DNA of 64,000 bases. Source: Vitis vinifera. Taxonomy: Eukaryota > Streptophyta > Magnoliopsida > Vitales > Vitaceae. How positions within the stretch are numbered: the first letter of the stretch is position 1; each line of letters opens with the position of its first letter. Position numbers and translations under genes: made by a program. The stretch spans positions 17,242,001-17,306,000 of the forward strand of contig NC_081807.1 of NCBI RefSeq assembly GCF_030704535.1, written 5' to 3'. A model generated the notes under the pieces. It saw only the letters and a program-made list of their open reading frames with translations, made no database searches and was not told where the DNA came from. This document shows positions 19,796 through 32,600 of the stretch, one piece after another.

Positions 19796-21712
19796 ATGCC
19801 GATCCGAAGAAAACTTGAGGATGCTGTGCCAATTCTGCTTGGTCTTCTTTCTGAGGAAGGGACCAAAGGCCCCAACACTCAAGATCCTCCAGTGTCCAAC
19901 ACCCCAGATCATTATGCGTTGTTGAAACAAATCAGAGAGTACTTTGAGAACAGACAAGATCTGTTCCGTGACCTCAAGAGAACGGAAGACAAACTCCTGG
20001 AGAATTTCACTGCTCTTGAAGAAGAGATCGACAACTCTAAATACGGCAGTGATGGCAGCCGAGGGGAGCACTCTCTTTCAGACAGATTCAAGAGCATAAC
20101 AGTCGACGTTTCTGAATTCGAACGTTTGGAATTAAAGAAGAGCGAGGAATCACCCAAAAATAATGAGTCAGAGGCTCAGGAAATGGAGATTTCAAAGAAA
20201 TGGTCTGAATTAAAGGTGGAGCATGACATACTTAACGATTCAGTACTTTCTCGTTTTCAGTTGAGCTATGACAACATTATGGACATTGATGTTACTGGCA
20301 TTGATGGTAAGAAGCATCTCATTCCTGGTCGTAACATCAAGCTGTGTCTGCTATGTTTCTCCGTATTTCCGCCCAAATCGGTCATCAAAAAGAGGCCCTT
20401 GATTTATTGGTGGCTTGGGGAGGGTTTGATCACCGAGACGGAAGATGGAGAACGCATCTTTGGGGAGCTGATCAAGAAGGGCCTTCTAATTGCAAAATAC
20501 AAGCCAAATGAGCAAGACAAGAATCCTATTGTGGATAGCTGTACAATGCACTCTTGGAATCGCCTTATGCTGATCTCGGTTGCAAAAAGGGCTCAGTTCT
20601 TTGATTTTGATGATGACACAGGATTACCTGCTAATCACGGCACCAGCTCTCGCCGCATGTGTTTGGTAAAGCAACGCTTGAATAAGCAAACCCCTCCAAA
20701 TGGGGAGGCTTCTAGACAGGATCACACACAGCAGCACCAAAACAGTTCCAGTAGGGCTGCATCCACGGAGCATCGTTTATTGACTTTGTTCAATGTGAAT
20801 GAGCAATATGTCAATATCAGCAATATTAGAGGGTTTTCAGAGGAGAACAAAATTGAGGTTCTTCAGCTTGGGAGGTGGCAGGATTCAGCCAAGCACCATA
20901 TAGAAGTCGAAAATGAAGACTTCTTGAAAGCTCTGGGGAGCAAGAAGCACTTGAAGTATCTCAGCCTGCGAGGAATTTCAAGAATCACTGAAATACCTTC
21001 CTCCCTTCGCAAGCTCATTAATCTTGAAATACTGGATCTCAGGGCGTGCCACAATCTGGAGAAACTACCATCTGACATTTCAGCTTTGAAGAAGCTCACG
21101 CATCTAGATATATCAGAGTGCCACTTGCTAGAAAGCATGCCCAAGGGCCTGGAGGAGCTGACTTCGCTCCAAGTGCTAAAGGGTTTTGTGGTAGCAACTT
21201 CAAAAAGAAGCCCTTGCAAGCTTGAAAAACTTGCTGTCTTGGACCAACTTAGAAAGCTGAGTATATATATCAGAAACGAAGCTTATATGGAAGAGCTTGA
21301 TAAGTTGAGAAAGTTTTCAAAGCTTCGCATTCTATCGATAACATGGGGAGAAAGAGGAGCACAGGGTCCAAAAGAACAACCAGGAAAGCAAGCTACTGAG
21401 AGTAAGCCTTTCCCCTTTCCTCCCAAATTAGAGAAACTGGATCTTTGGTGTATCCCTGAAACCGACCCAGCTTGGTTAGACCCTGGTGAGCTTCTGAGTT
21501 TAAGGAAGCTGTACATTAGGGGAGGAAAGCTTGTTAGTTTCAAGGAGAGTAATACTGGTAAGAAGTGGGAAGTTCAGATTTTGCGTTTGAAATATCTACG
21601 TGCTTTCGATGAAAACAAACCCTGGCGGCGAAACTTCCCGTACCTCTGTTACTTGGAGATAGTAAAGAAAGCTGAGGATGAGCATCGAGCCAGCAGCAGC
21701 AGGTCTAACTGA
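19796..21712 (+). CDS. NLR-like protein with winged helix and LRRs but no nucleotide-binding core
   Basis: A complete intronless 638-codon gene. Residues 1-150 form a charged, helical coiled-coil-like N-terminus (MPIRRKLEDAVPILLGLLSE). Residues about 172-240 match the winged-helix part of plant NB-ARC proteins (GRNIKLCLLCFSVFPPKSVI then YWWLGEGLI). At about 250 the usual MHD region reads CTMHSWNRLM, so the Asp is not kept. After a polar linker (285-330), leucine-rich repeats run from about 384 to 620 (HLKYLSLRGIS, LINLEILDLRACHNLEKLPS, LTHLDISECHLLESMP). The P-loop, Walker B and RNBS motifs are absent, so it should not bind ATP like a normal NLR. Related proteins are annotated RPP13-like protein 4/ZAR1-like. 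A role as an NLR partner or decoy is inference. The frame has no damage, unlike everything around it. Confidence 0.88.
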   Translation: MPIRRKLEDAVPILLGLLSEEGTKGPNTQDPPVSNTPDHYALLKQIREYFENRQDLFRDLKRTEDKLLENFTALEEEIDNSKYGSDGSRGEHSLSDRFKSITVDVSEFERLELKKSEESPKNNESEAQEMEISKKWSELKVEHDILNDSVLSRFQLSYDNIMDIDVTGIDGKKHLIPGRNIKLCLLCFSVFPPKSVIKKRPLIYWWLGEGLITETEDGERIFGELIKKGLLIAKYKPNEQDKNPIVDSCTMHSWNRLMLISVAKRAQFFDFDDDTGLPANHGTSSRRMCLVKQRLNKQTPPNGEASRQDHTQQHQNSSSRAASTEHRLLTLFNVNEQYVNISNIRGFSEENKIEVLQLGRWQDSAKHHIEVENEDFLKALGSKKHLKYLSLRGISRITEIPSSLRKLINLEILDLRACHNLEKLPSDISALKKLTHLDISECHLLESMPKGLEELTSLQVLKGFVVATSKRSPCKLEKLAVLDQLRKLSIYIRNEAYMEELDKLRKFSKLRILSITWGERGAQGPKEQPGKQATESKPFPFPPKLEKLDLWCIPETDPAWLDPGELLSLRKLYIRGGKLVSFKESNTGKKWEVQILRLKYLRAFDENKPWRRNFPYLCYLEIVKKAEDEHRASSSRSN

Positions 21713-23639
21713 TCACCACTAGCTTGCTCCACCCATCACTGTGTCTTACTTGTATCTTAATTTCTCCTACTACTTGAAAATTCTTGGTGATTCTAGTTGT
21801 TGCAACTGTAAAACTATAAAATTACTCAACTGCATTGCAAGTGTGCCTGATTTAACTTGATCACTTTCTTTAGAATCTCTGCTCATAGACCATCCATCCC
21901 TAGTGGAGGCACTTTTAAACTTGATGCAGGATTGATTCCTCAACTATCATAAACTAGAGCAAACTACAAAAACTGATTATGGGGTTGAAATTTGTGTTTA
22001 ATTAAGATCTATGGTAAAGTTGTATCTTGAATACATGATTTCCATATCATACAAATAATCATCTCTATGATTATGGGGATGGGGATGATTGTGGCAATAT
22101 TACACTATGGAAATGGGCTTGGGTGTCCCATGGGCGGCTTGGGTGTGGATTTTATACAAGTTTTAGTTACCAAATTTGCAAGAGGATCCCTAAGGCCATG
22201 AGAATTATTTATTTAATTTCCTTCCATGTCTTTTATGTTTTTTTATTTTTGGCATAAAATATGTTTTGGTATTCCTAAGTTAATGAATTTTCATTTTTTT
22301 TTCTTTTTTTTTAGATAATTTATTAAATTGGAATGTGCCAAGAATTAATAAATTTTTATTTTAGGTAAAGACAAGTTGGAAAGAAATAAAGAACCTACAT
22401 CCTTTTCAAAGTTAAACTCCTAGAGATTTTTTTTTTAAATAATTTTTTTTTTTAGATTTTAGATCTCTAAGAATCTTCTTATTTCAAGGAAGAAGTTTTA
22501 TTTTTCCAAGTCTTTATGAAATAAAATTTTTCCTATTTAACACAAGATTGTAATTTAAAGAAATAAATTATTTTTGGAAAAATATATGATAGATAATTCA
22601 TGATTAAGATGGCTTATCAAGATATTGTTTCAAATAAAATAAATTAAAATGGTAATTCTAGGTTTTCTTAAAAGAATAAATTTTAATGAGTTTTATTTCC
22701 ATTATTATTTATTTAAGGAATTGGTTGTTGCCATTTGGAATTTCAAATTCCTTTTGGGACTTTCCTTTATTTGAGTTAGGTGATTCTCTAGGCTTTCCCC
22801 TCTAGAGAGAAGGAGAATGACACCTAAATTGGTTCTCCAGGCTCTTTCCTTCTAAGAGAAGGAGGAAACCGTTTAGTTTGCAAAGGAAAGTTCAAGAAAA
22901 GATATCCTTATTTGGCATAGGTCCCAATTCAAGTAATAAATAAAAGTTTTGGAAATTCTCATGATAGATAATTTATTTTAAGATAGTTACCAAAATTATC
23001 TTAAAGTCTCTCTTCCAAAGTATTAAGTGGGAGTGGGCCATAGGCAAGCCCATAGCCTCCAAGATCGAGTTCATCTTGATTTTAGGCCCATCACCATCCT
23101 AAAGATGGGGTGACCCAAGGAATCAAGGGATATGAATTATCCTTTATGGACAAGACTATATATGTTTGTACTGGGAGTGGCCAAACCTAAAGATGGAACT
23201 CTTCACTTGGTAACATTGATGTCAAGGATCTTAGTTACACACTTAACTTAGATATGAAGTGGTAGAATCACCTAAAGTGGTCCTACTTGCATGGGCCAAG
23301 GGCTAAACATAAAGGTATGTTGATCAATGCCTTAGGATAACCTTTGGAAGTTTAAAGCATGTTGATTAATTAGAGAGGGTCTCTACCTAGTAATAAGAGT
23401 CATGACTTGCCTAAAGTAGGTTTGATTTTTATGATACTAGGATACCTTGCATGGATATATGTAGTTTGAGAGCACTACATTTTTGTTAGATTAACTACCA
23501 ACTTGCCTTGAATGCTCAGTTTCTTTTTATTAATGCATGAAATTATTATATTTATTACAAATATCATGTCTTTAACCTCTCACCTATTATCTTTTGTTTA
23601 AATTGAACCTAATTATATACTAAAAATAATATGGATATA
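21713..23639. other. 3' flank of the NLR-like gene and unassigned repeat-like DNA
   Basis: 21713-21900 probably contains the 3' untranslated region. 22200-22720 is AT-rich with T and A runs. 22790-23520 looks like part of an LTR or leader (paired CTCTAGAGAGAAGGAGAA-like words and text-like unique sequence without frames), but it does not match the 3' LTR of the copia element that follows. No frame above 60 codons occurs. Confidence 0.4.
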
Positions 23640-26442
23640 GTATTAATTGCATAGAAGTTGTTTTGGTAGAGTTTGTTATTTTCTTTAAACAAACCTATCA
23701 TAAAGTAAAAGAAGCATATCAAATGTAGCATAAGACAGATCAAAAGGCTAAGTCTCTCATACTTGGGTCTTTAGATAATGTGTTGCAAAAACAACACATA
23801 TCTATTGTCATAGTCTATGATATTTTCTTTAAAATTGTAAGGGTTATTTGGTGATAAAGGCAAGTCAACTAGACAAGTTGCTCTTAAGACTATTATGAAC
23901 ACCAAGATTCAAGTTATCTTCGAGATCTTACCAGATTCATTTGGGATGGGTAAGAAGATTCTCAAAGAGTAAAAGGGTGAACCTATGGAAGTCAAGGTTC
24001 TTCAGTCTTTTCTACCAAGAAAAAGAACAACAACACCAAATAAGGGAAGCTCGAGAAAAAGAATGAGAGAACAAACTCATGGACATTGATTCCTTTGTGA
24101 CCTTTTAGGACACTAGAAAAGGAATGCTTAGAGTGCCTAAGGATAGGTAAGTACACATCATATTCTCATTGTTAAATAAATAGTGGTGGATTTCACTAAT
24201 TGTGGTGGATAGATTCCAACCCCACTATTTGTAGTTCTTTACAGGGTTTTCAACAAGTGAGAAGGTCACATGATGGGATTATACTTACCTTAAGATCAGT
24301 TACAAGGTTAGTTGTGCAAGTTAGTGAGATGTATTACCTTTTTATGTGAGACTCCATTATCACTTTGCCAAGGAATGAGAATGGTCAGATCTCACTAAAA
24401 GAAAGAACCTAGCACTAATCAAACATTTGGCTTCTAATGCCTAAGTCATATTAATCTAAATAGGATCCAAAGGCTAATTAAGTCTAGACCTTCTTATTCC
24501 AAAAGATCTTTTAGTCTACAATTCCTATATAAATGGTAAAATGACGAAGAGGCACCTTTATTTTTAAAGGGCATAGAACCAAGGAATGTTTAAAGTTAGT
24601 GCATACTCACGTGTATGAACCTTTTTGTGTTTATATATGAAAAGTATGGGTATTTGATTATTTTATTGATAAATGCTATAGGTTTGGATATATAGATAGA
24701 AAATCTGATGTCTTTGATAAATTCATTGAATTTAAGGTGAAATCAGATAACCTGTTGGGTAAACATATCAAGACACTTCGATTAGATCGAGGTAATGTGT
24801 TTAGTAGGTTTGATCATTTCCATACAGAGCATGAGATGATATCCTAATTGTGTGCACCAAGGACTCCATTACAAAATGGAGTAATGGAAATAAGATATTG
24901 AACTTTGATAGACATTGTGAGATCGGTGATTGGTTTCCCATTACTTCCCATATTCTTTGGGGATATATCTTAAAGGAAGTATGATACCTTTTTTTTTAAA
25001 GAGGTGTATCACTTTATAAGATATCCCAGAGGATTTAGGGATTATTACTTTATAGTCAAGATTACCATAAGGTGTTTGTTGTTACAAATACCATATTTCT
25101 AATAAAGACTATATGATATGTAATAAGGCAAACAATGATATAGATTGGAGAATATTAGAAGATAGTCTCACTATACACAACATACTATGGATCCAGTATC
25201 AATCATTCCCATTTCTCATACACCGATGCCTTGTCATAGTGGGAGAGTTGTTAAACAACCAGACCAATTCATGTATTTAGGAAAGTCTTTTGAGGCCATT
25301 CTAAAGGAACATGAGATCAATCCCACAGATTAAGATAAAACAGTGAGTGATGTGGATGCACATCTTTGGCAAAAAACTATGGAGGTAGAGTTAGAATCCT
25401 TATGATTCTAATGTAGTCTACGTTCCTATAAAAGCACTTGAAGGGATAAAACCCATAGGTGTAAGTTGGGCTACAAGAGGAAAAAAAGAATAGATGGAAA
25501 AGTTCATTTTTATGTGGCTAAGTTGTAGCTAAAGGTTAGAATTCGAAACATTGTTTCGAATATCGGAAACCTTTTCACCAGTAGCCATATTCAAATCCAT
25601 CATAGTACACTTACCCATTGCAATGTATCTTATTTATGAGATATTGCAATAGGATGTCAAGATGGTGTTCTTAAACGATTATCTTGATATTAGCATCTAT
25701 ATGATGTAATAAGATATTTTCATAGCAAAGGGCCTTGTATGTATAAGAAGGTGCAAGGAAGCACGATGGTCTTTATGGTCTTGTATGTTGATGACATTCT
25801 ACTAATTGGTAATGATGTAAGATTATTGTTATCAATCAAGATCTGGTTGTCTAATCAATTATAGATGAAGGATCTAGGAGAAACATAGTATATTCTTGGG
25901 TTTAAGGTTCTCAGGGACTGCAAGAATAGGAAACTAGCACTATCTCAAGCTACCTACATAGATAAGCTTTTGGTCAAGTATGTGATGCAAGATTCCAAGA
26001 AAGGTTTATTATCTTTTAGGCATGAAATTCCTCTTTCTTAGGATCAGTGTCCTAAAACACATGAAGAGAAAGAGCGTATGTAGTTAATACCCTATGCCTC
26101 TACAATGGGTAGTCTTATGTATGCGATGCTATGTACTAAGCCAAATATTTGGTTTGAAGTGGGTATGGTGAGTAGATATCAATCTAATATAGGTCCAGAA
26201 CATTGAATAGTTTTCAAGCATATACTCAAGTATCTTATGAGAATGAGGAATTATGGGTTTGTGTTCCAAAGTGTTGAGATAGTTTAGAGGGTGACATGAT
26301 GGTTGACAAGATACCTTATGTGGAGAACCTGGTGGATCCTTTTACCAAGACATTAAAATGGAGAGTCTTTGTTGGTCATAGAGATTCAAATGAGTATCCG
26401 ACATGCTTTATAGGCATGATGCTTTGAGGGCTAGGGGGAGAA
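23640..26442 (+). pseudogene. Decayed plus-strand Ty1/copia internal region
   Basis: No long frame survives, but plus-strand translation shows copia order. A gag stretch (TDQKAKSLILGSLDNVLQKQ near 23740) comes first, then integrase fragments (LNRIQRLIKS near 24460; a GTPLQNGVME-like stretch near 24870). Reverse transcriptase follows with LVYVDDILLIGNDV near 25785, TYIDKLLVKYVMQD near 25950 and PYASTMGSLMYAMLCTKPNI near 26090. It ends with ENLVDPFTKTL-like sequence near 26320 and a polypurine tract. Stops and frameshifts are dense, so the element is old. A 5' LTR matching the 3' LTR is not present, so the left end was lost or replaced. Confidence 0.75.
26431..26442 (+). promoter_or_regulatory. 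Polypurine tract of the plus copia element
   Basis: CTAGGGGGAGAA lies immediately before the LTR start TGTTAGGAT. This is the standard plus-strand primer of Ty1/copia elements and fixes the LTR boundary. Confidence 0.8.
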
Positions 26443-27587
26443 TGTTAGGATAAAACCCTTAAAATCATAACATGATGTAATAAATTTGGAATTCATTATT
26501 TATTTAATGATGTTCTAGTTTCACTTTTATCTATCCTTATTCCATGTATTAGAGCATTCTTACTTGCATCTTTTGCATTGTACGTGACTTAGGTGCATTA
26601 GGAGTTGTACAAAAGATCTAAGTCATGGGTTCCTTGCAAATAAATGACTTTTTCACAGTCGGTCGTGGGCCTAGGCAATCCATTAAAGGTTGTACTGCAC
26701 CACCTCCTAATTGGAGGGATGACTGATCTTGGCTATTGGGATGGGTTTCTCATGGTGAGTGTACTAGTGTGTATTGTTGCACATTAAACAAGACCTATGG
26801 TGAGTTATGACTTAAAGCTATCAAGTAGTCATGACTTCACCAAGCTACTTTATTGTATTGTCTCTCAACCTTGAGAGAATATTAAGCTTGTGATAAAGTT
26901 AGCAATGGCTTTGACCTACGGGTGAGATTGTAAGCTGATCATATATTCCCTATGGATTGAGTCACTGTTGATGGAAGTTGGTAGGAATAGGTATTCTCAA
27001 TAGAGGCACCATGATATCTTTTGGATTGAGACAATGTGTCCCCTTGGTTAATCCTAAGGAGGTGTGTTCATGGAAACTATGGTCACAGTAATTCCTTAAG
27101 TGGAACTTAACATAGGCTCTTTGAGAGCTAAGACGTGTTAATTGAACACACAATAGGAGGAATTGTAACTCAAGGATAGTAAAGGTAGTCTTGAAAGGCT
27201 AATATCTTTCACCTTGTTAGAGTACAAACACCAATTCATGGGGAGACTAAACACAATGAATAGTAGGTCACTGACCCGAGCACTTGGTGTCTCGTTATTA
27301 TTTACATAGGATACTGGAGTTCAATTGATTCTTTGGAATGGGATGTTGAATCAACTTTAGAATTGGATTTTGAGAAAGCTAGTATTCCTGTGGGTCCCAG
27401 TGGTCCCGCTTTGAGCTCATATACCTTGTTGGCATGGGTTATGAGGGTCGGATTGGCTCTAGGTTCACTTTTGTGCATAAGGCCATTTTGGTAATTACAT
27501 AAAGTTGTATAGGGGTAAGTGAATAAGGTCTCTGGATTGGGCTAATTCATTAATTTGTAGGCCCAATAAACATCAATGATTCCAACA
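26443..27587 (+). repeat. 3' LTR of the plus copia element
   Basis: 1145 bp starting TGTTAGGATAAAACCC and ending GATTCCAACA. The 5' part (CATAACATGATGTAATAAA) is shared with the solo LTRs at 34178, 37365 and 43295, so all belong to one copia LTR family. It is followed directly by ATCAC and then by sequence of the minus copia element, so the plus element inserted into the minus element. Confidence 0.8.
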
Positions 27588-27829
27588 ATCACAAGAGAAG
27601 AATCATAGGGATACCACAAACCATAATCAAGACTTCCATTTATATAATGAATAATTATTTTAACAGACATTAAGTATGACTCTTTGGGGTTTACTTGATA
27701 TCTAGCACAAGCTCGAACACTAAAAAAAATATGTCAAGACAACTCACAATGAGATAAAGTAAGCTTCCTATCATACTTCTATGAAGCTTTTACTCAACAT
27801 TTTTTCCAGATCATGGTTTGAAACATCGG
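27588..27829 (-). pseudogene. Minus copia element: end of reverse transcriptase / RNase H region
   Basis: Minus-strand translation gives KLHRSMIGSLLYLIVSCLDI, FFSVRACARYQVNPKESYLM and IIHYINGSLDYGLWYPYDSS, the stretch after the reverse-transcriptase core of copia polymerases. It is cut at 27588 by insertion of the plus copia element. The continuation toward RNase H is not found to the left and seems to be deleted. Confidence 0.75.
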
Positions 27830-28486
27830 TAAACATAGATATATCAATACTTGGATTTTACGGATATATTGGAAAAATATCGGTGAGGCAAAAATAATTT
27901 AAAATTCAAGAAAATATTTAGAAAAACTCCAAAGAATGATAAAATAAGAAAAACAAAATACACATATTGAAGTTATTTTGTAAGTGTAATTGACATACAT
28001 AAGGTTAAGGAGAAAAATATCCATAAGCAATGATATATCGATTTTAATATATAATTTTTTATTTATCTTATCAAATTAATTTTAATTTATAAAATATTAG
28101 AACTTCCTAATTATTATTTTTATATTTTAGTATTTTTTTTAATAAATTTATATTTTTAATATTTTAAAATAAAGACATTCAAAATTAAAAAGATAAATAT
28201 AAAAAATGTAAAAGTGAAGTAATAATAATTTTTTAAAATAGGATTAATGAGATAAATGATGATACATTTAATATTAAAACTATAATTTATTTAATTCAAA
28301 TGTATTCAAAAATATAAAATAAATGATGATGTATATATGATTTTTTAATATTAATATTTTTAATATTTAATTATCATATAAATGATATAAAAAAAGATTT
28401 ATTAAGAAAAATATAATGTTGGTTTTTATATTTTTATTAATCAATTAAATAAAATAATTAGAATTTTTTTTAAAACAATGAACTTT
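27830..28486. mobile_element. AT-rich insertion with hAT-like end, in the minus copia element
   Basis: This stretch interrupts the copia reverse-transcriptase frame (SQSNYSR on one side, KLHRSMIG on the other). Its left 90 bases (CTTGGATTTTACGGATATAT, GGAAAAATATCGGTGAGGC) match the left subterminal region of the hAT element at 29638. The remainder is over 80 percent A/T with no frame. It is probably a non-autonomous hAT relative. Exact ends and a target duplication could not be fixed. Confidence 0.5.
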
Positions 28487-29629
28487 AACTAATTACCTTG
28501 AATAGTTGGATTGAGAGAGAAAGATTCCATCTTTTAATTGTCTAATATGAAATCCTAGGAAAAAGGTAAGTTCACCTACCATGCTCATCTCAAATTCAGT
28601 CTTCATCTCTTCAACAAAACTAAGGGCAAGGTCACGAGAGTTAGCTTAAAAAACGTTAGCTTCAAAAACAATATCAACATAAATCTGAACTACTAATAAC
28701 TCATCATTGGACCTATTTATAACAAGGTTTTGTCAAATCTCCCTCTTTCAAACTTTTTCTCCAAAAGATAGGTTATGAGCCTCTTATACCATACTCTGGG
28801 AGATTGCTTTAATCCATAAAGGGTTTTCTTTAACTCATAGACATGACTGGAGAATTTTGGATCCTCGAATCCCATAGGTTGGTCAACATAAACTTCTTCA
28901 CTTAGAATCTCATTTAAAAAAGCACTCTTGACATCCATTTGGTAAATCTTTATCCTCAAGGAGCATGCTATTGTTAAAAGTATCCTAATTTATTCTAGTC
29001 TAGCAATGGGTGCAAATGTCTCTTCATAATCAATCCCCTTTATCTGTGAGTATTCTTCGACAACTAGTCTTGTTTTGTTTCTCACAATGACCCCATTTTT
29101 GTCTTGCTTATTCTTGAATATCCATTTTGTACCTATGACATGTTTATCTTTAAGCCTAGGGACTAAATACCACACATCATTCCTAGTGAATTTACTCTTC
29201 CTAGAGTGCGGTAGTCTAAGATTTATCACCTAAAGCTTCCTCCACATTTTTTAGCTCCATTTGGGAGGTATAACATACAAGACCCATCTCATTTAATCTT
29301 AATGTCTCCTAGTAGCCACTCATTCATTAACATGTCCTATAATATTTGAGATTGGGTGGCTCTTAGGTATTTTGAATCTATGTTTACTTCTTGTTTCTTT
29401 AGATGTATCATCTAGAAGTGCAAATTCATCATTGTTAGGGTCAATGTCTCCTTTAGGGATATCGATCATTAGGGTTTTCTTTAGTAGTCTCCAAGTCTTT
29501 AGGGTCATCCCCAATTGATTCCTAGGTTAAAATTTGACTTTTAATTTTATCTTGATCATACCCAGTATCATTTATAACCACATTAGAAGATTCATGGATA
29601 ACTTGTGAATTTTGATTATAAACCCTATA
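28487..29629 (-). pseudogene. Minus copia element: reverse transcriptase
   Basis: Minus-strand frames give the copia reverse transcriptase. They include DVWYLVPRLKDKHVIGTKWI, KNKQDKNGVIVRNKTRLVVE, GIDYEETFAPIARLE (29229-28990), IYQMDVKSAFLNEILSEEVY, VDQPMGFEDPKFSSHVYELK and TLYGLKQSPRVWYKRL (28959-28717). The catalytic YVDDI site is decayed to YVDIVFE near 28670. Upstream, 29514-29320 holds the linker between integrase and reverse transcriptase (KHRFKIPKSHPISNIIGHVN). Stops between frames make it a pseudogene. The hAT element at 29638 splits it from its integrase. Confidence 0.85.
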
Positions 29630-29637
29630 GGCTTTAC

Positions 29638-32600
29638 CAATGATGAAAATATCAATAATCACATATCTATTGGTACTTCGATTTTATGGATATATCGGAG
29701 AAATATCGACGGATATTTTGGAAAAAAAAATCGGTAAGCCAAAAATTGATCAAAACTAATGGAAATGTAAGAAAAACCTCATAGTGATGTAATTATAAAT
29801 ATAATAGATATTTTAAAGTTGTTTTGTTGAAGAATTTGATATATGTATGATATGATTTACGATATTAGATGCAATTATATCATGTCGGTCAATAAGAAAA
29901 GTGAATTTTGTAATTGTACACTCATTATGAAGCTATATGAAAGACTTGATTTCATTAAATATCAATAATTTGTACATATTACGTTGCAATGACCTTTAAG
30001 TACCTAAATGAGAATTGATGTGGTTCAATGGAATTGGTAGATGAAGGAATCTCGTCTTGTTGTTGGAGACAATATTGGTACCAATTCATTGAGCCTTGAT
30101 AATATTGGTTAAAAATTCTAACATGCCATACGTATATCTCTTGAGTCCTACCCACTACCTCTACATGGATAGGATTCTCAAAGTTCACCCATGTTTTCAT
30201 GTCAAATCCTCCTTACATCTGATATGGAACTTGATATAACATTTATGCAGTAGGGGAGTAGCTCGACATACCATACTCTTCATCAGTTAAACTTGAAGGT
30301 TGACCATAATTCATCACATAAGGAAAGTAGACATTAGCCTCATTCGACGAATCAATAAATTGAGTCCTTATACTCAGATTCAAAACTCCCTAAAAGTAAC
30401 TCCTCGTTATATGGTGTCATCATCTGTTCTCTTCCTTTGTAGGGCTTCCCAATAGCTCCTATGCCTTGAACAACTTTTTTAGAGCCATGGTCTTCATCCT
30501 GTGTGCAGTGCATGAAATCATTTTCACGGGTAAATTGGCTTAATAGATATTGACTTTGTTCTCGTTCCCTAATATCTTCTCCCGCATTATCACCTTCATC
30601 ATCAATTCCACCTCTTAAACCATCGTAACCTAAGCAGAAGCATTAGCTACGCTAGGTCTACTACTTTGGCTGGCACTTGTGGAGTCAACCTCTTGGTAGG
30701 AATTCAATGCCCCTTTAAATGAATCGTTAATATCTTTGCTAGAACTTTCAATGTGAACTTCTTCGGACAACATGCGTTCAACAGTAACTCCAAATTCTTA
30801 AGTATGAACGACAATTCATGGATCAGGATTTCCAACTTCATCATCCAAGAGTATAGGCCTGACCTATTGGAGCAATTGATTGTCTTATTTTTCACCCACC
30901 TCGGCTAAAATGTCAAGAATATCAAGGTAATCTTTCTCAGTAACTCGATCATTTTCTGCTTCCATATCATGTAACTTTAGCTTCATATTATAGTAACAAA
31001 AAACTAATTGCTCCAATCGGGGATAAGATAAGCGATTTTGTTGCTTTATGTGGATGAGAGCAAATGTGCTCCAATTTCTCTCAGAAACAGAAGATGACAC
31101 AGCTTGTGAGAGAACTTTAATGGCACTCTTCCTCAATATAGGTGTTTGATTCCTATACATGAACCACCATTCAGTTGTAACTAAATTCATAATTATATAA
31201 ATACTTATGTGATGAATTTAAAATAATGATAATCAATTTTTTTTTTGTATTAAGAAATAGTACTCATTGGGCACCATGGTTGACTTTACTGCAATCGTCG
31301 CTCGATCACCGAATGCTCTCTTTGCATCTCGAAAAAGCACAAGTTTTGTGTTCAACATTTAATTTGTTAATATCATATTTGTTAGTAAACATTCATATAA
31401 AATGATGAATGAAATTATTGCTTGATTAGATTGAGTAAAATAATAGTTTCTTATTTACCTCATTTCCAAATTGACTAATCGATTCAACATTTGGGTCTAA
31501 TTTAGCAAATACGTCATGGATCGCTTGAATTTACTCCGAATCATTACCAACTCCACACTTATATAGAAACCTTGAATTCAAGAAGTATGCTACAATAAAA
31601 TTATGTAGATTTAGTATTTTGTAAGAGAAAATTAAATAAAATCAAAGTAACAACTTATGAAAATTAAGTAACTACTGCATGAAGTGGATGTCTCAGCGTT
31701 TTCTCCTAACGATCTTTAATTATTTTGAAGATCCAATCTCCAACTTGTTGATGAATGAGATTCTCTTTCATCACTTGCATAAGCTTATACACAAATGACA
31801 TTGTAGGAATAACTTTTGAATCCATGATTCGAAGCACCATGAATAGTAGCTCAAGGTGTGAAACAACATGTGTCACTCTATCCCAATACTAATGGTCAAA
31901 CATTAGTTTCTCCATATCTCGTCCAATGTTTGTTCGACTAAGCTTATGTGCTGCCCACTTATCACTCATAAACAATCTCTTCAAATAGACCATTTTTTTA
32001 AGAAGGTTGTGAAGAGTAATATAATTCGTAGCAAACCTTGTAGCTATCAGTCAAACAATGTCTCCACCATAGTACTTTCTCTTTTCTGTAAGTAACCAAA
32101 CATAATTGTAAATGAAGTTGGATATCTTGTAGGCACCACTTATCACATCTGCAACACTAGATCTTTTACTAATGTCTTCAAACATTAAGTCGATGCAATG
32201 TGCTACACATGGAGTCCAATATAAGTTAAACTTCTTCATCAACAACTTCCCTATTTTCACGAACGCCGACCTGTTATTTGTAACAATTTAGACCACATTT
32301 TTTGCCCTGACTTATTTGATAACATTTTTCAATATCTTGTATATGTATTTGTGGTCTTTGATATTGTTTGATGCATTGACTGACTTAAAAAAATACTAAT
32401 TAATTATACTTCAATACAAAAATAATTAAAATCTAAAACAAACATAACTTTTAAAAAAAAAATGAGCAACCTTGGGAGCAATGAGATATCAAAGATGAAA
32501 TATGGATGAAATTGGTGAAAAATGAGCTATTTATAGAAAAACAATAAGGCCAAAAAATTTGTTGGAATCTCATTTTGCCGTTGAAAAACAATTATGGTTG

